A stretch of DNA of 64,000 bases from Capniomyces stellatus (GCA_001661515.1 LUVW01000012.1:62001-126000); one strand, 5' to 3'; numbered from the stretch's first letter, positions 42,679 through 55,112 are shown. Program-made: numbers and translations. The notes: a model not told the origin generated them from the sequence alone.

Positions 42679-44365
42679 ATGAAGTTGGACAACAAGAGAA
42701 AAGGAGACAGCTTGGGAAAAAAGGATTTACCAGCTAAAAAAGCACTGAAAAACGGAGACAGCAAGAAGAGCGCAGTGGTAAATAAGAGCAATGATAACTC
42801 AAAGACAGGAAAGAAGAAGGCAAAGCAAGCTGTTACTGTAGAAGCCGAGTCAGAGGACGAGTATAGCGAATCAGAGATTTCAGGAGAAATAGATCCTGAT
42901 GAGGATTATGAAGAGGAGTATAACGAGGAAGAAATACTGTCAGATTCAGAGGTAGTTTCTGAGCAGGTCGCCGAGGAGCAAGTAAAGTACGGGTCTGAAG
43001 AAACTAAAGGGAGAAAGGGGAGGAATGAGGAACAAGTCGGGACTAATGAAGAGAACAAGTCAAGTAAGTCACTAGTGATTGTTTATATTTACGGTGAAGG
43101 ATATTTGAAGAAATAAAAAAGAATTATTGTGGTTTAGCTTGGTTTCAAAGGAAAAGATATTGAGGTTGGGCAATAATTATGATGCCTGAATTTGTATTGA
43201 GAGATGAAAAAGGCGAAAACTAATGTAAAGTGTTTGGTAAATAGCTTCAAAAGAATCGCACATCAAGCAAAAAGAGCTAAAGGAGCAACGCAAGTCGCAA
43301 AAACCAGACTACGATATAATCCAAAGATTGAAAAAAAACTGGGAGGTAATCCGCCGTAGAGATAATGATTTGAAAAAGAGACGCGACTGTATCGCAGAGT
43401 CTTTGGAGATGATAAAGGGGAAAATCAAGGAAATTACATTTAAACATGACTGCAGCAGAATTATCCAGTCGTTGCTGAAAAATGGAGACTTGAAGCAAAG
43501 GGACATGATTGCTGAGGAATTGAAGGATTCGTATGTCGAGCTGTCAAAGGGGATGTATGGTAGATTCATTGTGATCCGTATTCTGAGATACTGGTAAGTA
43601 GATACTACGACGCACGTGTACTTATTTAAAAATAGATGAAATGGGTAGACTACAAGTTTGTTTTTTTTTTCCTTCTTTTTTTGTTTTTTTTATTGTTTTT
43701 ATATGTTGTATTTACAATGTGTGGTGGATAACATTATAGCCCAAGCTACAGAAACTTGGTGATTTCGTCGTTTTATGGAAACGTGAGAAAGATGATCAGA
43801 CAAAAGGGATCGTCATCCGTAATTGAAGAGTGCTACTCGGAGTGGGCAAACGCATCACAGCAAGCAGATCTGGTCCAAGAATTCTACGGACCAGAGTTTG
43901 CCATATTCAAGCCAAACGCACAAAAGACGGACAAGGATACAAAGGGCAATGCAAACACAAACACGCCAAGAAACGCCGCATTTATCATAAAAAGCAACCC
44001 TGAGAAGAAGGACTCGATTGTTCGAAACTTGAAACAGTCCATCGTTCCTCTTTTGGAAAAGGAAACCATCCAAAAGTCTATTGTCCACAAGGCATTGAAC
44101 GAGTACTTTTCCAACTCTGACTTTGTCTCTTTGCAGGAAATGGCCGCTTTGTTGAGAGAAAGCGTTGTTGAAATTTTGCACACCCGCGATGGTGCCCAGG
44201 TTGGTATGATGAGTTTGTTTTATGGAACCCACAAGGTAATATATCGCCTATTTATTTTACTACTATCCTCACTTTGAATTGTCTAGTCAAACAACAGTCT
44301 ATTATAGACAAAAGCCGTTCTTACTTGACCGAGTTTTTTTTTTTTTTTTTTTTTTGGNNNNNNNN

Positions 44366-44397
<32 letters not shown>

Positions 44398-45714
44398 GCT
44401 TTACGTACATACAACACAGGATCGTAAAGCTCTTGTAAAATCTTTCAAGCCATTTTTGGAGAAATGTTCTCTTGAAGAGTATGGACATGGTGTGCTTTTG
44501 GCGGCATTCGAGTCGGTTGATGATACCGTGTACTTGGGAAAATCTCTACTAGGTGTAAGTACCAACACTTTTTTTCTTTTTTTTCATTATGTATTCTTGT
44601 GGTGTTATTTTACCAAATTTACTTGGCCTACAAGTTCTAATTTCTCTGGGAAATCAATTGTATTTAGGATCTCTCTTCATTGATTGGAACTCTTGCAAGT
44701 GACAAGTTTGGACGCAGAGTCTTGCTGTACCTACTTTGTGGCCGTGACAAGAAATATATCGGTATTGATACCATCAAAGCCTTGGAGTTGGGTGACCCTA
44801 TCCGCGAAAAGACATGGTAATTAGTCTACCTCAATCCTCTTTTTTTTTGATTGATATTTTGACATTCATTACTATCCATATCTTTGTTGCTTTGCTAATC
44901 TTTTATTCATCTTTTTTATAAAAAAATATATATATATAGCAAAAAGGATTTGGTAACTAAACACAGCGAGTTGCTAGAATCAATCACACCTAAACTGATG
45001 GCTTGGGCTGAGGCAACATTGTCGGAATCGATTGTTTCGCCATTTGAAGCACAACTTTTGACTGAGACCCTGACACGCACCAAAGGTAAATACAATATAA
45101 CTCCCACACACCCCCCTCCCAGAATACGAGTCTGCTGCTATTCTATACACGAAATTGAAACCAAACTAATAATTTTTGCATGATTATGAATAACAAAAAT
45201 AGCTGACAAGACTAAAGCCATTGCTTCCCTGTGCGAGTTGTTAAAGGCGCCATTGACAAATGACTCGGAATTTTCCACAGAAGAATGTCCAAAGTACAAC
45301 CACATCACCTTAAATCCAACTACTAGCAGAGTAATCTCTGCGCTTATAAGATCAGAACACAAACCAATCTCGCCAAGCACCCAAGTGAACGAAACCAACA
45401 AGTTTGGCCTAAGCATCTTACAATCGATTCTGGAAACCCCAGACCTACTGAAGACTTTGGCCTTGAACGGATCTTTCATTGTCATTGATCTGCTCGAGTC
45501 TCCGCTTACTAGCAAACAGACCAAGCCTGCCCTTGTTGGTTTGGTTAAACAATTGAAGGAAAATGCCATTAAGCGCGTTGAAAACTTCAAGCGACTAGAT
45601 GCTTTGAAACCAAAAGACTCCAAAAACAAGAACAACAAAAATAAAAATAAAAAGAACGCTGATAACAAGCCCAAACCATCCACTTTGGACATCATTGTTC
45701 GCTTGCTTGGTTAG
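42679..45714 (+). CDS. PUF6: PUF6-type Pumilio-homology RNA-binding protein
   Basis: A nucleolar Puf-A/PUF6 protein that acts in 60S ribosome assembly and, in yeast, in ASH1 mRNA repression. Seven exons (42679-43063, 43254-43593, 43740-44235, 44420-44554, 44668-44816, 44940-45085, 45203-45714) give 720 residues in unbroken phase. The N-terminal 130 residues are Lys-rich then acidic (EYSESEISGEIDPDEDYEEE), typical of nucleolar factors. From about residue 165 come Puf-like helical repeats: FKHDCSRIIQSLLKNGD, GMYGRFIVIRILRY, SSFYGNVRKMIRQKGSSSV, EYGHGVLLAAFESVDDTV and SDKFGRRVLLYLLCGRDKKY. The C-terminus carries a Lys/Asn-rich patch. The third intron contains an assembly gap in a T run, but the exons on both sides are intact. 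Confidence 0.92.
44335..44397. other. Assembly gap in a poly-T run (PUF6 intron 3)
   Basis: About twenty T, then GG, eight N (44358-44365), then about thirty T. It lies wholly inside an intron, so coding sequence is unaffected. Confidence 0.9.
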
Positions 45715-46927
45715 ATCGTCTCATCTTTATTCCTTGTGTTTACACTTTTTTTTTCTTTTCTTATTCCTATTCCTACTTTCTTCCTTTTTTATCTCCATCT
45801 TCTCTTATAATAAAGCTTTATACATTTGATCCCCCTTTTTCAAACCAACCTCGTTTGCTCTTTTTGTTCCTCTTTTTTTTTCCTTATTGACCTATCCAAG
45901 AACATTCGCTTATTATTTTTGCAAACTGTAAATCATAATTCCTTGGTTTTTAAACTTTGAGTTGTTGAAGCTTTAATTTCATTTGTTTTGTCAATCCTTT
46001 GTTACATTTTAGTACTGATAAACTCTGCTGCTATTAATATCACATTCTTTCCTGTTGACTTTATTTTTGCTTCCATTACTGCCTTTTCAATTACTGTATC
46101 CTATATCTATCATTCATCATTTTCCATTATTCAATTGTTTTATTCCCTTATTCACAGTTTCTTCAATACTATGAAAAGCAAGGTGATTGTGTCTAAATTT
46201 ATCTGTTTTTGTTCATTTTAACCTACTGCTTTCTTCTATCGCCCCCCCCCTCCCCTATTACCGAGAGATGGCTCTCTACAAATAGAATTTGGAATTTGGA
46301 ATTCAACCCAATTTTCCCAAAATTTACTCCAATTTTGCTCCACTACTAATTAACTTTTAAACTTTTGCTTTTGCTTTTACTTTTGCTTTTACTTTTGCTT
46401 TTGCTTTTACTTTTGCTTTTACTTTTGCTTTTGCTTTAAACAGTTATTATTTTCAGTCACCAAAATCTTACGATTCACTAATATCGTTTGTTTCCGTGTT
46501 TTCTGCTTATATCCTAGAATTATACACTTTCTTCTATTCTAAATTTCCAAATTTCTTAATCCTCAACTGAAAATCGTACCGAGCCTGACAAAACCTGTTT
46601 GTTCACCCAAAGACGACAAAAAGATTTACGGTTGCTTTTCTGGTCAAAGATAGTAACTTTTAAATCCGTTCTTTTTTATCGCAGCACGAACGCCCCTCTT
46701 TTTTTTGCTTTATTTATTAAGAACATCGCGACAGTTAAATACAACAAATTCGATTGAACGCTTATAACTAAAAAAAAAATACAGAGTGACAAAGGGGAAA
46801 TCGAACTTTACATATTCAAAACAAAAAAAGAAGAAAAAAAAAAGTTCTCCCTCCACACCCTCCTCTTGATAAACAAGGAAAAAGTTATAATTCAAAACAG
46901 CAATACAAACTAAACTATAAAAGTGTA
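45715..46927. other. Intergenic between PUF6 and RMD5, pyrimidine rich
   Basis: No supported gene. Contains T-rich 3' flank, a C8-T-C4 motif at 46242-46256, and a hexamer repeat at 46364-46438. Confidence 0.55.
46364..46438. repeat. Hexamer repeat CTTTTG / CTTTTA
   Basis: About twelve units alternating TTTTGC and TTTTAC, 490 bp upstream of the RMD5 start. Confidence 0.85.
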
Positions 46928-48646
46928 ATGGAGGCGATTATCAAAGAAAGCTCAAGGCTTTTAAAGTCGCAGGAGGAAACTCGTAAAAGCAGTGAGGATA
47001 TAATTAATTCCCTGATTGATAAAGTCCGCGAATACCGACAGCTAGGCCAATCCAATTTAGGTACCCTATTTCACTAACTTGTTTTATTTATTTTTATTTA
47101 TAAGGCTCCATTATTTTTGGAATTTCCTGCAAGCTTGTTTTATTTATTTTTCTTTTTCCTTTTTCTTTCGTTTCACCTTTCTTCGATTCTTTTTCTTATT
47201 GGGCCTTTCTATTGAATACTCTTTGTACTGCGCAGATCCTCACACAGTTGATAGCCTGCGCAATCAGGTTTCGAGTGCTTTGGAAGACTTAAAGGGCAAG
47301 CACAGAGACCTGTACCTGTCTGTTTCGAAACAAGGGAAGGTGGTTGACAAGGTAAATTCAAAATCTAGATTAGCTTTAACTTTGATTCCAAAATTGGTTT
47401 GTGTGCTTTTACCTACTGTTTACTTTGTGCCAACGGGTTGAGGAAAGTAGAAAGAAAGAAACGCAGTTAAAATACTGACTTGTCGGTGTTTGCCTTTTTT
47501 TAACATTAGGCTTTTAAGCTGGATTTGTCGGTTGTCTGCCAAAGCTTGGCGTTTGTAGGAAAGGAGGACATTTTAGACAAAGAGATTGCTATGCACCTGC
47601 TGAGAAGTGGTCGGTTTGACCTTGCAGAGACGTTTATTGAAGAGTCGAAACCAGACGTTTCCATAAAATCCAAGAACCAGTTCAAGCAGCTTCGCACGAT
47701 TATATCCGAGCTTGAGCAACAACGACTCGACTCTGCATTTGAGTAATAACAACGACAATAAAAAAATTAAATTAAATTTGTCATTTTGCGATAGTTTAGC
47801 AAACCTGGTCAACGTTAGTTGCACTGGAGTGAGTATCATTGTAATTGCACTTGGCTAATTCTCATGTTTTATTGCATTCTCCAACATTTTGTATTTGCTT
47901 TGTATATTAGGTGGGTTGAACAACACCGTGATGCGCTGGCAAGGTTTGGCTTTAGTCTAGACTTTGAGCTGCACAAACAGAAATATCTTCAGCTGCTATA
48001 TAACGGGGATTCGTTCGAGGCGTACATGTACTCAAAAGAGCACTTGATTAGATTTCTGCAAGCCACAAACGAATCAATGCCAAAAACACATCATTCGCCA
48101 GAACTATCAAGCTCTGCAAACAGCATACATCCGTATGCTGCAGAGACCAGGAAACTCATGGGGATTCTTGTTTACGCAAAAAGACTAAACGATTCGCCTT
48201 ACAAGAGCCTATTTGCAACAGACTCTTGGAGGTCACTAATACATCAGTTCAGCCAAGCGTTCTGTGTTTTGTTTGGTTTACCTCTTGACCCGCCTCTTAT
48301 AACTTCAGTCGATGCAGGCATTATTGCTCTGCCAGTAGTTACAAAAATATCCCAGCTAATGCGCGATAAAACAACCGAGTGGTCGACACAGGCTGAACTG
48401 GCTGCTGAAATTCCTTTGCCCGACAGACTGTGTTTCCACTCTGTGTTTGCATGTCCTGTTAGCAAAGAACAAGCCACTGAAAAGAACCCTCCCATGATGC
48501 TGCCTTGTGGGCATGTTATTTGTAAAGAGACCTTGGAAAATCTTTCCAGATCCACCAGACCGTCTCTCGCAACCGGAAATCGTCTCAAATGCCCTTATTG
48601 TCCTGGAATGTCCACCGTTGCTGACGCCAAAAATGTATTTTTTTAA
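46928..48646 (+). CDS. RMD5: GID/CTLH E3 ubiquitin ligase subunit RMD5 (GID2)
   Basis: A RING subunit of the GID/CTLH complex, which in yeast marks gluconeogenic enzymes for degradation. Exons 46928-47060, 47236-47351, 47510-47742 and 47911-48646 give 405 residues. Domains in order: N-terminal coiled coil (to about 80), a LisH-like motif (DKEIAMHLLRSGRFDLAETF, about 105-125), CTLH/CRA helices (SAFEWVEQHRDALARFGFSL and KQKYLQLLYNGDSFEAYMYS), then a degenerate RING near 340-392 (CPVSKEQ, MLPCGHVICKETL, LKCPYCP). The RING lacks several zinc ligands, as is normal for RMD5, which pairs with GID9/MAEA. The exon 3 donor sits inside the codon for the Glu before WVEQ; unspliced message would stop two bases on (GAGTAATAA). 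Confidence 0.9.
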
Positions 48647-49016
48647 TCCTTGCCTTTACCCAAATATGTGCCATTACTCTACTTTTACCTTTACCTTTAT
48701 CTTTATCTTTAAAATGATTCAATATCAATAAATCTAGTTTTACTTTCACCTTTATACTGATTCTATATCAATAAATCTGGTTTTACTTTTGATTTAACCA
48801 AAGCATTTGACTTGGCGCAACAAACAAACATTTTAATGCAGGTTTTATGGAGTTCACTAAACGCCTGGCTCTATCAACACATGCTATTGGCATTCTAGAC
48901 TGAAATATATATCACAACCAATCTTAAACGTGAACGTAAAATTCAATATTAAATAACAATAATAATAAAGCTACGTTGGTCTAATAGTCTTATTATGTGT
49001 TTGGTGGTAATTGGTT
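48647..49016. other. RMD5 3' flank with a duplicated segment
   Basis: Two copies of a segment ending ATATCAATAAATCT and followed by GTTTTACTTT occur at about 48718-48745 and 48763-48792, each with a possible AATAAA poly(A) signal. CTTTAC/CTTTATC hexamers lie just before. Confidence 0.55.
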
Positions 49017-49258
49017 TTAATACCAATGTGCGTTGGGCATCAGGCCCATGCGTGCAGCTTTGAAAGTATATATTCTCAAGCATTCTTGATTTGCTTCCAG
49101 AAATGGAAGGTGCGACGAGACACCAGATATAGCAAACAACAAACAGGACTGAACAAGGCTTTTTCGCAGAGTTTGGATTCTCAATTTTATTATGCAACAA
49201 CAGCTAAGCCTTTCTGAATCAAGACACTCGAAATAGCAAATGCACCCGATACCATCAT
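49017..49258 (-). CDS. Small hydrophobic protein, 62 residues, unknown function
   Basis: Exons 49258-49202 and 49148-49017 flank a 53-nt intron (gttgttgc to ttgttcag) in phase 0. The product begins MMVSGAFAISSVLIQKGLA and continues SCLLFAISGVSSHLPFLEAN. The C-terminal half is basic and aromatic, ending KAARMGLMPNAHWY. The first 30 residues form a likely membrane segment. I do not recognise the family; the size and layout resemble small mitochondrial or ER membrane subunits. Support is the exact phase, good acceptor and a non-repetitive composition. Confidence 0.45.
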
Positions 49259-49608
49259 TAAATATGTAATTTGTTTTTGAATATCAAACATTGCTCAACA
49301 ATAGAATATACATTCACGCATATATAATATATAGTTCATAGCAATTAAAACCAGGGTAAAAAAAAAAAAACGCAAAAATTAGAAAAACATTTAAACTTGG
49401 TTCAAAACCAGATACATATCCGCCAGCTCTGTTTATTTATTCGTTTTTAAAATACATTGATATAAGAAAAAAAAGTGGCTTATACGACTCAATTAGCCCG
49501 TTTATACATACACCGCCCATGGTGTTTCTAATAGTCCAGTTCTAAACAGAGACCGACTATCACAAATAAATAAATTAAACCTCGCATTTTGCTGATTTTG
49601 ATCTTTGC
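49259..49608. other. Intergenic, A/T rich
   Basis: Nothing recognised. An A run lies at 49358-49370. Confidence 0.5.
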
Positions 49609-50345
49609 CTACTTTGTACCGGATCTGTAGTGGTATCTCAAAATCTTATCAAGATCTATGCTTTCCTGGTCATATCCCATTCTGTTTCGAAACTGCGCAA
49701 CGTTTAGCCTATGTCTTGCCAACAAATTCTTTTGGTACGCCATTTGTGCGTGGGTTTCGTCAAAGTTCAGATGATCAAAATATAGATTCATTGAATCGGT
49801 GTTAAACCCACATGTTGGACAGGAATTCATTCTGGGAGTTTTTTATGCCTTTATTTCTTCTTTCCTTTCTTTTACTCTTGCTGATGCAAACCGGATAATA
49901 CCTACTATAAAGCCAGAAAGGGATCGTTAAGGTTTTGCTTGTGGCTGTCATACAACGATATCTATGATACCCATACTTTTGAATACCCTTTACATTTACA
50001 TTTATCAAGTATAAAGCTATATGTGTAGGTATATGTGTAGGTATATGTGTAGGTATATGTGTAGGTATATGTGTAGGCATGTGTGTAGGTATCTTACCTA
50101 TATTTTCTAGCGGTGTTGGATCGGATCTGAAGACGTTGTTCAAATATTTGATTGCTGGAACGAAATTTATTGAGATAAATTTGCTTTTATCGGCTACAAT
50201 GACAGATCCTGTCTGATACTAGAGCCTTGGTCTGAGTTTCGCTAACGCTGTTGATAATTATAAAACTACAACCTTGTATTAGTTGTATTCTCTTGTCCTG
50301 TCCTTTTTTACTTGCAAGTATCAACGCCAATCTTTGAAGCGATAA
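49609..50345 (-). CDS. Multi-exon gene of unknown function with a CxxC terminal exon
   Basis: I do not recognise the product. On the minus strand three short exons join in phase: one ending at 50312 (SVIASKIGVDTC), 50247-50198 (NVSETQTKALVSDRICH) and 50154-50098 (SIKYLNNVFRSDPTPLENI), with introns of 64 and 43 nt. The last exon (49830-49609, stop at 49609) reads MNSCPTCGFNTDSMNLYFDH, then HAQMAYQKNLLARHRLN, and ends ILRYHYRSGTK. It has a CxxC pair and later histidines that could bind zinc. I could not join the third and last exons in phase; an intermediate exon near 49961-49906 (SLYDSHKQNLNDPFLAL) is open but also does not fit. The last exon may instead be a separate 73-residue gene, since it begins at an ATG. 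The unresolved intron holds a 12-nt tandem repeat. Confidence 0.38.
50019..50091. repeat. 12-nt tandem repeat (TATATGTGTAGG)
   Basis: Six copies, the last ones with C or G changes. It starts right after a splice donor of the unknown minus-strand gene, so it is likely intronic. Confidence 0.9.
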
Positions 50346-53300
50346 CTGAACGTATCTATTGAATAATCGGGTGTTATATCAAGCAAACTTGGTGTTATCA
50401 AGGAGTTACAATGTTTCTGGCTATATTACAAGTTACGAAAAACAAATGTTGAAAGATACTTTAGGTTTAAGGATTTATTGTTAACAAACTTGCTGAATGG
50501 GTTACCTTCAGGCTAATTTATACAAATACAAGGATCAGCTAAAACAAAAGAAAAGGGATGAAATGCTAAATATGGAAACAAGTGCGAAAACTAAAACGAA
50601 GAAAAAAAAATCAAATAAAAAGCGCTTCTAATTTTGAAGAATTGTCAGCTTGAAAACTAGATTCATTTAAAAATAGTAAACTAATTTACAATTTGGTTAA
50701 TTGTAGAGTAAATTGATATTACCATTATAACTTTATTTCCATAAATTCCATTCTATGATTCCCATGGCTTTTAGTAAAAAACAGTATCATTACACTTTGG
50801 ATTATATATTATCAAGTTGATTATTTTTTTTTGTTCTTTTTCGAATTCCAGGAAATTGTTCGACTTTACCACTATTAGTAACGACCGCGTATAATTTGTA
50901 CACAACTTGGTAATATGGCATAGCAGCCAACTCCATCAACGTCACTTTTAGATTTGGCCATGCCAGCTTTGCTGCAGCTATCCCATAACAGTAAGTAACG
51001 CCCATTCTATACACTCCCAAATATAGCTTTCCCTGGGCTTTTCTTTAAAGTGAGTGTTTTGCGCCACCAACCTTTCCATCATCGCTTTATCTCACACGCG
51101 AATACATCTTTCCATTTCACCTACTCACATTCACCACCCTTACCTTTTGTTTTTTTCTTTAATTTATTACATCAAATAGCATTGTTTCTTTTGTTCTCTT
51201 TTGTGCTCTCCACTTTTAATTTAACGAGTTTATATTTATCTGACTTTAATTTGAGAGAACAATAGATCTGGTTCATCTAATTGGCACCAGGTTAAATAAT
51301 GTGGAGTTGGCTTTTTATTTTTATTTTTATTATTAGTCCTTTTATCCATTCATTTGACTCGACTTTTCCCTCTATTCCCCATTTAATCCACAAAGTCTTT
51401 TTTTTTGTTTGTTTTTTTTTTTGGCTTTACAATAGCAACAATGAAATGAAAATGCTTTTTTTTCCATTAATAATCCTGTTTGTTTTGTAAAAGTATACCT
51501 CAATTTGGGTCTGCTAAAAGCTGATAAAGATCAAGTTGGCTATGAAATGAACTTTTCAAGGTAACTTCTTGATTCGAATTCACTCATGTTCTTGATCCAA
51601 CTTCACTCATGTTCTTGATTCAACTTAAAGCGCCCAAAAGAAATATGGAATTTCCCAATAACCAACTTCACCACAAGCATAGTCAGCCAGGGGATCCATA
51701 CCTTGATATCAAGATATGCCTTTTTTTTATTGCAATGATAATATAACTTTTATAAATGCAAAGCAAAAAAATATATAAAAAAAATATATAAAAAAAATAG
51801 AGCCCCTTCTGAAACTAAAAGTGCACTATTAAGGAATATATTAGACTCTTTTTGCTAAATCGTGAGACAGTACTAATAAAAAAGCCTCAATTAGCGAATA
51901 ATACTGGGTACACCTTTTACGTTATAGTTGATGAAAAAAAAAATGTAAGCGATTTTGCTTTATTGTGTAATGAGCAAATCAAGAAGGCTATAAGCCATAA
52001 TGAAAAGCTGCAACTCGTTTTAAAAACTGGCGTAAATAATTGTCAAGAGCCCTCTATTCGCAATAATAATCCACAACAATTCTCGGCTTTTAAAACACAT
52101 TTCGCTCTAATTAGAAGGTTTAATTTACCAAAACTTGGCTCTGGTTATTCGCTAAATAGCTGCAATTAGCCTACTCAGCATTGTAAACCACAAATAGTTT
52201 ACCTACGACAACAATGACACAGGTTGAAATGTAAAAATAGGTAATAACAATACGCAGATACATTTATATTTGATTAGCTTATGGTAGCCTTGTATTCAAA
52301 ACCATCAAAACTCGCAACACACTTGCTCAACTATGTTTGGCTTGAAAAGCTACAAATCCGGCCTATTTTAAACCTATGGGTTTATGTCTCCTACTATTCA
52401 ACGTTTAACTAATAAGCCAAGCAATATTGCTGTATTGCTACATTCCAAGCAATAAGCGCTTTCATTTTACATCACTTCATTTTAATTAAACATACCTTCA
52501 ATATACCAATGATTTCAAACGTAAAAGTTGCAAAAAAAAAAAAAGAAAAAAAAAATGCTTCCCTAAGCTTTGAGCCTCTTTTAAACAGTTTTCTTTTTTT
52601 ATTTATTGAGATAAACGGTATTTTTGCCCAATGCAATTTCCCTCTGACAGTTGTTGGTGTCGCAACAGTTTCTTCTACAATGCTTCTGCTACTACGGCAT
52701 AATCTTACTTTTATTGTCGGGTTTCTCGTCTAAAAGCGTGTCTTCATCATGTCCTCTTACGCCATAAAGGTCTGAAAGTCACTTTTCCCCTCTCCCCTAT
52801 CCGTGTTTTTCTTTTCTTACTAGCTTAACTCACCAATAAAAAGTTTACAGTTCTTATCCAGACTCATTGTACTTTATAGCACTTTTCTTTTACCCACGAC
52901 TACAAGAATGGCATCCTAAAGCTTCAAAAACGTATAGCTTACAAATAGTGCATACAAAACAGATCACATTTAATCCTAGTAGCGCTTGAATTATGTATGA
53001 TTACTCTCAATAGTGGCCACGCGGCTTCAGTATTTACCACAAGCTTTATTAAAGTAAATAGCAACACACTGGCTATACTTTGCTTTTTAAGAGACGTTTC
53101 AAATTGGTAGTTTTACCAAAATCAAAATCATTACTAGCATTTCAGTAAAAATAAATAATTGACAACACTAATAGTAGCTTATAGCGATATCCTTGTACAA
53201 ATCATGCAGTACACAAGGTATATGGCACAACACGCGACACATGATACAGCATAAAATAAAACGAACTAAGCCAAAAAAAAAGTTTTTGTGTTGCTATGTA

Positions 53301-54392
53301 AAAAGACAAAGATATAAAGTTATTTTTACAGACATTTTGATGGGTGGGTTATTGTAGCATACCAGTATATATGTAGAACGCCATACTGTATAGCACAGCT
53401 CTTGTGGATTCTAAACACGGGTGATTGCAGTGCTTATAAAAGTGCTAGGTAAACAACCCAAGATCAGACTTTATTAAACGTACCATGCAATCGAACTGGT
53501 TAATTTCCCTCTCCTCTTTCTTACTTTATCTCTTAACTTGTGTCTCTTACTTTTTCTCTCACTTTGTCATTTGTTTTGTCTTTTGTTTCCTTCCCTCTTT
53601 TTCAAGCCCAATTAGACTGGGTTTCGTCAAGTATGTTAGTTAGATTTACAAAAATAATATATTTATTGCCTCGGTTTTCTTGGATTTCCTTTGGATCCTA
53701 CAATCATCATCATCAGTCAGATCCCAAAGCCCTATTACTCGAACAGCCTATATTAGCTGCTTTGACTCGAAATATTTGCTGTTCCTTTTTAGCAAAGCTG
53801 CCAGCTATTAATAACTATTGATTTTGTAAGCAATGCATTTGGGCCAACGGATTCAAAAACTTTGTCGACTGAAATCAAAATGAATGCGTTTTTAATTTTC
53901 TATTGGCCAGGCACAAAAAATCATTAACTCCTTTATGATTTTATAAATTTAGCAAATCAATAACAGGGTCGACTGGCATTTTGGGTCAATATTATTCAAA
54001 CACATACACACTAAAAACATATTTGTTGCTAAAATAAAAAAATTTGTAAACAGCAACTAAACAGCACACTTTTAACTGAAATAGTAAATAAAGCTGCTGT
54101 TGAACACTTGATTAATAAGTAGCTGAATTTACTATTAAACCAAATAGTACAAAAGACAAAAAAAAAACAGAAAAGCTTCAAATATATAGTCCAACTTGCG
54201 GAAATATCGTTGCTAACCCATTTCTACTTTTAGCGGTTTGCCAAATAAAAAGAAGTGTGGTTTTTTGTTTATTTACTTCTTTTCTTGACTCAACTTTGTG
54301 CAATTTAGATTTTCTTGAAACTATTTACATTCTCAGGACGTTGACAGCAAACAAAAGCACAGATACAAACCCAATACAAATACAAAAACAAA
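50346..54392. other. 4 kb with no recognisable gene
   Basis: Several short frames lack support. Minus 51090-50900 opens at ATG (MMERLVAQNTHFKEKPRES) and could continue through a 22-nt intron. Plus 51852-52169 (105 codons) starts at TTG. Plus 52749-52910 could encode a two-exon 29-residue peptide (MSSYAIK then FLSRLIVL). Plus 53485-53634 begins MQSNWLISLSSFLLYLLTC, like a signal peptide, but is T-rich. A direct repeat TTCACTCATGTTCTTGAT occurs at about 51579-51625. No RNA gene seen. Confidence 0.45.
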
Positions 54393-55112
54393 ATGGTCAG
54401 TGCTGATTTCATTTTCATCTAAATGCTTTAATATACCATGTACAACAACTGAGATGAAGCAAGCTCAGCTCAATAGAATGTGTTGGACTTGCCAAAACAC
54501 CAACATCTTTTAGATAATTGCCAGCCAACAAACAAACAAATAAACAAACAAACAATTGACCTTTCTTTATTTACAACACCAATAGTCGGATAAAGATTCA
54601 GGTTCAGATAATGTAAAGCAAGATACTCCATCTACTTTGACTAACCGGTAAGCTTTGGTTTCTATAAGTATATGTACATTTCCACTTTCATTTGCATCCG
54701 CGTTTGTGTTTTACAATACAACTATGGTGCAGTGATTTTTTTCTTTAACGTACTAACATAACAATAAACCCCAAATAGCTCGCGTCGGGCTACAGGCTCA
54801 AACGACCAGGCCAAGCAAGTGAATCGTTCCACCGGAAGCTCAAAGTCAGCCATGAAGCTCTATACTGAGGATACTCCAGGACTAAAAGTGTAAGTGCTTA
54901 TCAGAATTACCTCCTTGTTTAGAAACGTCCTTTTTTTTTACCCACACAAATATTCTTGTCAAGTGCCCAAAAACAAAACAAAAGAAATAAACTAAATGAA
55001 CCCCTATTTAATACAAAATAGAGATCCTGTTGTATTAATGGTGATGTGCCTGGTTTTTATTGCTTCAGTCTTCTTCCTTCATCTTTATGGAAAACTAACA
55101 CGACCATCATGA
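54393..55112 (+). CDS. SBH1: SEC61 translocon beta subunit
   Basis: The small tail-anchored subunit of the ER protein-conducting channel. Exons 54393-54395 (the ATG alone), 54586-54647, 54779-54889 and 55022-55112 give 88 residues. The cytosolic part is Ser/Asn/Gln rich and contains the family segment MKLYTEDTPGLKV followed by DPVVLMVMCLVFIASVFFLH, the single C-terminal membrane helix, and then YGKLTRPS. The match to SEC61-beta (YTxDxPGLKVxPxxVLV) is very clear. The first intron follows directly after the start codon (ATG then gtcagt). The third intron has a perfect TACTAAC branch sequence at 54751-54757, 21 nt before its acceptor. Confidence 0.93.
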
